Below, piece after piece: positions 56,237 to 64,000 of a stretch of 64,000 nt of DNA. A program made the translations under genes and the position numbers. A model generated the notes under the pieces. It worked only from the letters and a program-made list of their open reading frames with translations. It had not been told where the DNA came from and did no database searches. The stretch's first letter is position 1. The number at the start of each line of letters is the position of its first letter. Source of the DNA: Aquatica leii (Eukaryota > Arthropoda > Insecta > Coleoptera > Lampyridae); NCBI GenBank assembly GCA_035610365.1, contig CM069432.1:12028001-12092000 (forward strand), in the 5' to 3' direction.

Positions 56237-58163
56237 CAGTGTGTCCGAAAAGTATGGAATATATTATACAGGTCGATAAATATGCACTTTACACGAAAAA
56301 GTTGTAAATAAAAGTTGTTTATCACTTAGTTATCTACCACCTGGGAGATATCAATTTAAATTTTTGCTGTAAACAAGATCGCAACGAATAACACTTACAT
56401 TTCTTTAAATGGCAAGGCACGTCTTTATTATACTCATTTGATAGAGTCTTTTTTTCTCTTTTCAACCATATGAAACTTGAATACCTTTACATCAAAAAAA
56501 ATTTAAGAAAAACAAGGACATGTCTAACAAATTTATTTTACTGAGCAGTATTAATCAGGTACGTAATATGTAGCATTGAAACAATTGAATGCACTGTCAC
56601 AATAGCAAATATTAAACTTTAAATATCTTTACATAAAATTGTTATAACAAAAAAATGTATTTAAACTAAACTTACAATAAATGTTCAAAATGTAAACCAT
56701 TCATAATTTGACAGTGGTAAATTCGATTTTTAAAACCATCGATTGCTTTTGAAATCATATCTCGAGTTATAGCTCTTATCTCAACTCTAATGCGATTTTT
56801 CAAATCTTCAACATTATCAGGTCTATTTACATAAATTTTGCTTTTAATATAGCCCCAAAGAAAAAAATCTAGTGGACTTAAATCCGAAGAGCGAGCAGGC
56901 CATTCTATCGTACCTCTTCTGCCTATCCATGTATTTTGAAAAGTATTATTAAGAAAGTGGCGGACATTAATTCCAAAATGTGGAGGTGCCCCGTCTTGTT
57001 GAAACCATATTCTGTTATGAGGTATATCTGGATCTACTTCATGTGGAAATAACTCGGCCAAAGCAGGAACTAACTCAAATCTTAAGAAATCGAGATAAAT
57101 ATTCGCCGTTAAACTACCTTCAAAAAAATATGGCCCCAAAATTTGACTTCCAATCATTCCTACCCAGACGTTGACTTTCTGCTGGTATTGGGTATGTCTT
57201 TCTAGATACCAGTGAGGATTTTGTGAAGACCAGTAACTTGTGTTTTGTTTGTTAATTGTGCTGTTTAAAAAAAACGTGGCCTCATCAGTAAAAAGGATAT
57301 TTTTATGAAAATGTGCATCTCGTTCAAGTTTGTTTGTTATTGTTTCACAAAACTCCAGCCTTCTGTCCAAATCGTCTTCAAATAATTCTTGAACTACACA
57401 AGCTTTATAAGGATGAAATTTTTCTTTTTTTAAAACGGCATGTACAGCCGATTTATTCAAATTATGGTGTCTAGCAATTTGCCGAACAGAAATTTGTGGA
57501 TTTTCCTCAACAGACAAGAACACATTTTCTCGTTCCACATTACTTAATGACAAAGGTCTACCAGTTCTACTCGCATCTTTCACCGAACCTGTCTCTTGAA
57601 ATTTCCGCCAAATTTTGCTTACCGTGGACTGCGAAATGTTTAATTCTGGATGCAAGTTATTAAATAAATTACATACTTCGTCTTGGGTTCTTCTTCTATC
57701 TCCGTATCCTAGAATCATTAAAATTTCAATTCTATGTTTCTCAGATAATTGAGCCATATTTCAAGCACTGACAAATAGCAAAGTGTGGCAGTGTTCTAAA
57801 GTGCATTCAATTGTTTCAATGCTACATATTACGTACCTGATTAATACTGCTCAGTAAAATAAATTTGTTAGACATGTCCTTGTTTTTCTTGAAAATTTTT
57901 TGATGTAGGTAAAGGTATTCAAGTTTCATATGGTTGAAAAGAGAAAAAAAGACTCTATCAAATGAGTATAATAAAGACGTGCCTTCCCATTTAAAAAAAT
58001 GTAAGTGTTATTCGTTGCGATTTTGTTTACAGCAAAAATTTAAATTGATATCTCCCAGGTGGTAGATAACTAAGTGATAAACAACTTTTATTTACAACTT
58101 TTTCGTGTAAAGTGCATATTTATCGACCTGTATAATATATTCCATACTTTTCGGGCACACTGT
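56237..58163 (-). mobile_element. DD41D mariner, apparently intact
   Basis: A 1927-base transposon flanked by TA at 56235-56236 and 58164-58165. Terminal inverted repeats (56237-56595 and 57800-58163) start CAGTGTGTCCGAAAAGTATG on the left and CAGTGTGCCCGAAAAGTATG on the inverted right. They differ at only a few bases and one small indel over about 360. Such long repeats are unusual in mariners. The single gene is open throughout. Confidence 0.92.
56672..57757 (-). CDS. mariner-family DD41D transposase
   Basis: A 361-residue transposase without interruption. It cuts and pastes the element at TA sites in the nucleus. The N-terminal half holds two helix-turn-helix domains (about residues 5-50, QSTVSKIWRKF, and 87-115, VRQIARHHNLNKSAVHAVLK) linked by a GRPLS segment. 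The catalytic triad is Asp158 (LFTDEATF), Asp255 (WFQQDGAPPHF) and Asp297 (DLSPLDFFLWGYIK). The last pair has 41 residues between, the DD41D spacing known from rosa-type mariners. Start ATG at 57757 lies about 45 bases inside the right terminal repeat. Length is normal for the family and no motif is damaged. Confidence 0.95.
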   Translation of the reverse strand: MAQLSEKHRIEILMILGYGDRRRTQDEVCNLFNNLHPELNISQSTVSKIWRKFQETGSVKDASRTGRPLSLSNVERENVFLSVEENPQISVRQIARHHNLNKSAVHAVLKKEKFHPYKACVVQELFEDDLDRRLEFCETITNKLERDAHFHKNILFTDEATFFLNSTINKQNTSYWSSQNPHWYLERHTQYQQKVNVWVGMIGSQILGPYFFEGSLTANIYLDFLRFELVPALAELFPHEVDPDIPHNRIWFQQDGAPPHFGINVRHFLNNTFQNTWIGRRGTIEWPARSSDLSPLDFFLWGYIKSKIYVNRPDNVEDLKNRIRVEIRAITRDMISKAIDGFKNRIYHCQIMNGLHFEHLL

Positions 58164-58305
58164 ATAACTATCACTGGATGTTTATAAAGAGAGTTCGCGG
58201 ATATGTTTCACTTTTATTTATCTGCACTATTCATTTACACAGGCACACACGTTAACTTATCTATATAATCCGACAAACTATTTATAACGATTTGAGACGT
58301 CTCAC

Positions 58306-59703
58306 TGTATATAAATTACTTGTAAGTCGTTTTTCTTAAATATTGTTAGCTATACATTTTATTACTGTTAGTTGTATTACAAATTAGTTACGTTTATAAT
58401 AATCATATCTAAATTAAGTGTAAATAGTTAGTTAAAAATAAATTATAACGTTAAAGTAATCCATCCTCAAAGTGGAGTATTAGATAAATAATTTATCTAC
58501 ATATATACTACTATAAATTAAATGATGCAGTTAAAACTAAATATAATTCATTTGTAAATATCACAACAATATATTACAGATTCAAAATTATGTTAGAAAG
58601 TTTTTAGAATATAAATTTTAATAATAATATAAATGAGATATAAGCACAACACAACACGAATTTCTGAAATAACTCAAATTACTGCGCCCACTAAAAGCAA
58701 AATTTAACACTGCGTGATTTTAAATAGTCAAGACATCATCTTTAACAAAATAGATAGACAGTGTAAACAAGTATGTATATAATTATAGTATATGCAAAAG
58801 TAAAAGTCATGTACAAATTCGTTCTAACGAAAATTTAGTTCATGTTAAGTACACGCATTTAGACAGCTTTACTATTGCCATACAAGTGCTTGAAAATAAA
58901 CGTAACGCATAATTAAGCGAGCGAATTTTAATGGATAATGATAATCAAGGTCTGTTAAATTATTTAGAAGTAATGAACCTTTACTGCCCATTAAGCGTAA
59001 CGAACTGTTAATGTTGTACATATTATAGTTGCTTTGTTTTGGTACATTACTTCGCTGATGATAGCTTGGCCATCAAATCGGTTACAGAACTTTATTTACG
59101 ATGATGTATTTGTTTCAATGGATTATTCTTAAATCATGTTCCCACTATTACTTATACCATAAGTTTTAATTGTTCAGACAGTCAAAAAGTACAGCCATAG
59201 TCATTGGAAATGTCCCTAAAATAAACATTACCGCATTTTCAGTCACATTCTAATAGTAAATATACCTTGAGGTTATGTTCTTTTGTCTTCTAAATAAAAA
59301 AGGGATTACCATTACTAAATTTTACATGTATTTCTCAAACCATAAGAAAATAGTATTACTTTTATGACCGTATTTATATTTTTATGCGAATAAAAAAACA
59401 CACATTTCTTTCTATAATTTTAGATACATACTTATTGATAGTAAAATTTTGAACGCATAAAATTAAAGTAAATTGTAAATAATAATCTAATTACTGATTT
59501 TATAAAAACAATTTTACATAGGTACTATTAATATTTCGCTGTATGTGCAAAATTATTTATAAATAAAGTGAAACTTTTATACTTTAATTTCGTTTAAATA
59601 TAAATCATACTATCAAACAGAATTTTCCGGTGTAAGAATAAATATTTGTGCCAATATAATGTAATTTATTTAAATTTTTGTTTACATAGTCACATTATTT
59701 TTT
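58306..59703. other. AT-rich interval before gypsy
   Basis: No gene is recognised. The 5' LTR of the following gypsy is not identifiable, and gag sequence starts abruptly near 59690. Confidence 0.45.
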
Positions 59704-61884
59704 TTGTTTAAGCGGTTAAATAAATTACTTTTTGAAATTTGTTGTTCTAAATTAATTAATGCTGCAAGAGACATTTTAGTAACTTGCGATTGTTCTACTT
59801 GGAGTAATGTCAAGTACGCACTTTTGAATTGTTTTGGCGATCCTAGAAATGAATACGTTTTAGAGAATGATTTGCTAACGTGTTTTCAAGAAACAAATGA
59901 AAATTATGACACACATTACGAAAAAATTAAAGAAAAATTACAATATTTATTACAACACATGGCAATTCACGAACAAGACGTTAATCCTAAAATTTATAAA
60001 ACGAATTTGTATACCCGTAAAGCGCTAGATACTTTTAAAGCAGGATTATTAGAACCGTACCGTTCCTTTATTTCATACAAAAATGTAGAATCGTTAAAAG
60101 ATTGTTTATTACAATTTAGAAATTACAATAATCACAAACAACAAGTTAATTTCTTAAATTTTATTAGATATAAAACACCTATAAAATCTGCGCATAAAAG
60201 TAATACACAAAATCAAAACTTTAGGACCCCTACATCCAGAAACAATGCTTATTTTAATAATACTAACCAATATAACCCAAATTATAATCAATACCGTAAT
60301 CAAAACATTAACCAAAATTATGGACAAAATTATAACCAAAATCGAAATCATTTTCCTAGTGCACCAATTAATGTTCAAAGTAGGCCAGTATCTACAAGAT
60401 TTCCCACTAATGCAGAAGTATTTGAGCGAAAACCCGAATTTAAACCTACCCCAATGTCAATTTCAACAAGAAATACAATGAGACCATCTCATAATAATAA
60501 TTATTTTCGAAATACCGGCCCACGCAATTTCATATCAGAAGAACTTCATAATGTTGAAGATCAACCAGAAAATCAATTTCTTCCTCTTGAAGAAAGTGAT
60601 AATTTTCAAATTTCTCAAAATAATCATGGCAATATCCAACAATTTTTCAATAATAGCCTCGAAAACACCACCATCGACCTAAATCTTAATACAAGTAGAC
60701 CAAAGCTACCATTTATTACCATACCCAGTTTTAATTTAAAAAATTTGATAGATAGCGGTGCTTCGAATTCAATAATGAACCCAGGCCCAGCCTACAACTA
60801 TTTTAAAAATCACTTTTTTAATAAACCTTTTACTATAAAAAGTTTTAATCAAACTGTAACGTCTGATGTAAATGTAGCATTTCCTATTTTAAAAAAACAT
60901 GGCATAAATAATAATATTAGTTTTTACGTTATCAATTGGCACGATAGGTTTGACGCATTATTAGGAAGCAATGAATTTAGAAAATTAGGAGTTAAAATAG
61001 ATTACAATAACCAAACATTACAAATAGGTAATGTCGAAATTCCTTTTTTCATGGAATTAAATCCCTTTAACTATAAACTTTTTAAGCAAAATGTTAGTAC
61101 TTATTTAAAAGTCCCAGTAAATATTGAAGAAGGTCAAGTCCTTATCCCTAAAACTAAGCTAGATAACTATACTATTCCAGAATCTATAGCCTATTCAAAA
61201 GATGGCCTCTATACAATTCCATTTGAAGACAATTCAAATATTGAAATAAACTTCCAGCATCCTTTAAATGTAGAACCAATCACTAATGTTAATTTATTAA
61301 ATCCAAATTTTAATACAAATTTAAACATTTCAGAAGTCATACGTACTAATCATCTGAACCTAGAAGAAAGTTCAGAAATTATTTCTTTGTGCCGAAAGTA
61401 TAAACAAATATTTTATGATGAAAATGGCGATTTAAGTTTTACTAACGGTATTAAACATAAAATTCGTACTACAGACGATAATATAATTTTCCAAAAGTCT
61501 TATAGATATCCCTATCATTTAAAAACTGAAATTCAGAACCAAATAAAAAAACTTCTTGACGACAAAATTATTAGACCCAGTATTTCCCCTTACAGTTCAC
61601 CAGTTTGGATAGTTCCCAAAAAATCCGTTGCAAGTGGTAAAAAGAAATGGCGACTTGTTATCGACTACCGAAAATTAAATGAAAAAACAATAGAAGACAA
61701 ATATCCCCTTCCTAGAATCGATGAAATTTTAGATAATTTAGGAAAATGTATGTACTTCTCCACTTTAGATCTTGCACAACGGTTCCATCAAATTGAAATG
61801 GACTCTGAATCAATTGAAAAAACAGCTTTTACTGTAGAAAACGGACACTTTGAATACGTTAGAATGCCTTTTGGACGCACCTAG
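59704..61884 (+). pseudogene. Ty3/gypsy gag-protease-RT, large open frame
   Basis: 726 codons in one frame, gag and pol fused. Gag core: residues 1-150, TYEKIKEKLQYLL-like helices around 75-85. A long Asn/Gln-rich stretch follows (about 165-230; YNQNRNHF and similar), with no CCHC knuckle. The protease active site LIDSGASNSI (about 349-358) is intact. RT motifs are SSPVWIVPKKS (about 633-643), WRLVIDYRKLNEKT (650-663) and FSTLDLAQRFHQIEM (686-700). The frame ends RMPFGRT at 61884, where a one-base shift continues in 61850-63007. The ATG at 59704 is internal, since the gag N-terminus is missing. The DSG site is the only intact protease in the window. Confidence 0.9.
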
Positions 61885-63007
61885 TACGTTTCAAAGAGTC
61901 ATGGATAATATTTTACGTAACTATCAATATAAATTTTGTTTTGTTTATATGGACGATGTTGTAATCTTTTCAAAATCTTTGCACGATCATTTAATACACC
62001 TTAAATTAATATTCGAAAAACTCAAAGAATTCAATTTAAAAGTACAATTAGATAAATCGGAATTTTTATGTAAGGAAGTAGCATTTCTTGGACATGTAAT
62101 CACATCAGAAGGTATAAAACCCAATCTGTCGAAAGTTAAAGCAGTACAAGAATATCCCCTTCTAAAATCAATTAAAGAAATAAAATCATTTTTAGGGATT
62201 GTTAGTTATTACAGACGCTTCATTCAAAATTTTGCAAAAATAGTTCAACCTTTCACTAAATGTCTCAAGAAAGGAGCAAAAATTGATATCACGGACCCGA
62301 ATTATTTGCAAGCTTTCGATCATTGTAAAGAATTATTAGTTAATGCTCTTATATTATCTTACCCAGATTTTGATAAAATTTTTCATGTCACGACCGATGC
62401 ATCCGGAGTAGCCATTGGTGAAGTATTATCCCAAACTAACAAACCGATTTCATACTTTTCCAGAACTTTAAACAGTGCTGAGAAAAATTATTCAACTATA
62501 GAACGTAAACTACTTAATATTGTAGAATGCACAAAACATTTTAGGCCCTATATTTATGGAAAACAATTTGTCATAGAAACTGACCACAAACCTCTTATTT
62601 GGCTATTTTTTTTTAAAGATCCAAATTCTATATTAATTAAATGGCGATTACGACTTGAAGAATTTGATTATAAAGTAATATATAAAAAAGGCAAAGAAAA
62701 CTCAGTCGCAGATGCTTTATCTCGAATCGAAATAAATACTAAAGAATCAATAAGTAATGATCCTGACCTAGACCTTTTGTCTATACTCCCAAACGTAGAT
62801 AATGATTTAGAATTTTCTTTAGATGAACTCGATGAAATCTTAAATACTGATGAAGATCGGCAAATCCCAGAATCTGACAATAACACACAACACACTTCTT
62901 TAGAAAAACCTGTTTTTACTATACCAATATCCGAAAATCCTATTCATTATTTTATGTATCGCATAATATTTAAGTTAGGAGATCAATATAACATTTGCAA
63001 AACATAA
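61850..63007 (+). pseudogene. Ty3/gypsy RT palm and RNase H
   Basis: This continues the RT after the shift: APSTFQRVMDNILRN, the catalytic FVYMDDVVIFSKS (about residues 31-43), FLGHVITSEGIKP and the thumb SFLGIVSYYRRFIQNF. RNase H: HVTTDASGVAIGEVLSQ near 62390-62440, NYSTIERKLLNIVE and ETDHKPLIWLF; the linker VADALSRIEI follows. All the RT and RNase H acidic residues visible are conserved. The last 120 codons are unrecognised spacer. A 130-base gap with stops leads to the integrase at 63136. The single frameshift suggests recent loss of function. Confidence 0.92.
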
Positions 63008-63135
63008 TTACATCATTACTATTAGACGAGGCAATGAGTTAGAGAATTTAAATACATGATTTAAAGAAGTAATAAATCCTAATATTTATATGGAATATAT
63101 TTTTTAGCGACAAAGAGCTAGAATCAAAATTTTTC

Positions 63136-63668
63136 GTGACCTCAAGACATCTGTTCGATAATAAAGTAAAATTTATCAAAAGTAACATTTTGGCTATCGA
63201 CTTAGAAAAATCTGATGATCAATACTACGCGATTAATCAATACCATTCTCTTAATCATAACGGTGTTACCGAAACGTATAATCATTTGAAATTAAAGTTC
63301 TATTGGCCCGATATGAAAAAAAAATTAACAAATTCATAAACGAATGTGAAACATGTTTGATTAATAAATACGAAAGAAACCCTTATAAAATTCAATTCTG
63401 TGGACCACTTCTTGCAAAAAGACCTTTCGATATAATACACCTTGATACATTTAGCTTTGAAGGGCACAAATTTTTAACAATAAGAGATTTGTTTTCCCGA
63501 TACGCTCAAGCTTATTTTATAAATGATGCTACTGGTATTACAATTTTAAACAAACTTCGCCATTTCTTTTCTCATCATAATTTTCCAAGAAAAATTGTGT
63601 GTGATGAAGGCAAGGAATTTAAGAATAAAACCTTTCAAGAATACTGCGAATTATTCAAAAGAACATAA
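63136..63668 (+). pseudogene. Ty3/gypsy integrase, truncated
   Basis: The zinc domain is in two overlapping frames (INQYHSLNHNGVTETYNHLK, then ECETCLINKYERN after a shift at about 63320). The catalytic core has IIHLDTFSFEGHKF (first Asp) and IVCDEGKEFKNKTFQEYC (second Asp), ending in a stop at 63668. The region with the catalytic Glu is absent, so about 100 or more codons of integrase are deleted before the env-like frame. Confidence 0.88.
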
Positions 63669-63673
63669 ATTTA

Positions 63674-64000
63674 GTTTTTAACGCAATCAAATATATTACC
63701 GATATCTTTGAAGTACAATTAAGCATTCAATATAATAATTATATCAGTATGAGATTACTAAACATCCTTCAGCGTATTGAAAGAACCATTTCGATGGCAT
63801 TTTCAGAAACTATCAATTTAGAAATTATTTCAAATTCTGAACTAATTGCGATTATAAAATATTTGCAGTTAACTTATAAACCTAATCAATTAATCGAATT
63901 CGACACAGTTCATATTTTTAAAATTTTAGAATTTACAAAATTTCGTATTTTGTCAACAGGTGATATCCTTAATTCATTATCCTATCAATATACCAGAATT
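63674..64000 (+). pseudogene. Possible env-like frame of a gypsy element
   Basis: An open frame of 109 codons without stops runs from about 63674 to the window edge. Its position directly after the integrase, and the MRLLNILQRIERTISMAFSE helix followed by a LIEFDTVHIFKILEF-type segment, resemble the stem region of insect errantivirus (Baculo_F-type) envelope proteins. There is no start codon or transmembrane segment in view. The assignment is by position and weak similarity only. Confidence 0.4.

Larger units (their letters stand above)
56092..58305. mobile_element. Outer palindrome with mariner at its centre
   Basis: The outer arms 56092-56234 and 58166-58305 are inverted copies beginning CAGTGAGACGTCTCAAATCG, with about 8 differences I count over 140 bases. 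The inner mariner with its TA duplication lies exactly between them. With the mariner removed the centre reads as the perfect dyad GATAGTTATATAACTATC. The outer part may be a foldback MITE, or the arms may be part of the same element. Confidence 0.8.

Noticed and set aside
1-64000. tRNA, rRNA or CRISPR features
   Set aside because: No cloverleaf-like sequence with conserved A/B boxes, no rRNA-like region and no regularly spaced direct repeats of CRISPR type were seen. The tandem arrays present have no spacers.

Overview
The window looks like repeat-rich heterochromatin from an arthropod, most probably an insect. The evidence is the combination of BEL/Pao, Copia (with a half-tRNA primer site) and Ty3/gypsy LTR elements, Penelope-like elements, a P-element relative, Tc1, a DD41D mariner, hAT and piggyBac relics, all in AT-rich DNA with interrupted reading frames. 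I cannot name the species. I see no convincing single-copy host gene, tRNA, rRNA or CRISPR array. Nearly every recognisable protein belongs to a transposable element, and most are broken.

Layout, left to right. 1-1356 (-): BEL/Pao gag and pol with an internal deletion. 1350-2764 (+): P-element-like transposase relic. 2930-4700 (+): Penelope-like element with GIY-YIG endonuclease. 4795-6600 (-): Copia fragment. 6640-7944 (+): Tc1 relic. 7945-10346: mostly empty. 10347-14498 (+): Copia with both LTR ends, a primer site and a MITE in its 3' LTR. 14499-16060 (+): gypsy RNase H-integrase relic. 16061-20430: no genes. 20445-21700: fragments of Penelope-like elements on both strands. 21904-23914 (-): gypsy lacking most of its reverse transcriptase. 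23905-25513 (+): hAT relic. 27147-28200 and 46430-47310: two copies of one unnamed repeat. 29320-34942 (+): a hAT interrupted by an unclassified element with inverted ends, which is itself interrupted by a probable solo LTR. 35056-38963 (+): BEL/Pao. 40785-44940: duplicated repeat blocks. 48720-49778 (+): piggyBac relic. 50620-55800 (-): BEL/Pao with a gypsy integrase graft at one end and a minisatellite-bearing insertion in the middle. 56092-58305: an intact DD41D mariner at the exact centre of a larger palindrome. 59704-64000 (+): a long gypsy gag-pol, with an env-like frame running off the window.

The genes do not form a pathway; the window records successive insertions. The youngest-looking element is the mariner (intact 361-codon transposase, nearly identical terminal repeats), followed by the right-edge gypsy. 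The best candidate for a poorly described system is the element at 30011-34455. It has imperfect inverted ends and a conserved protein with a Cys/His cluster that fits no superfamily I can name.
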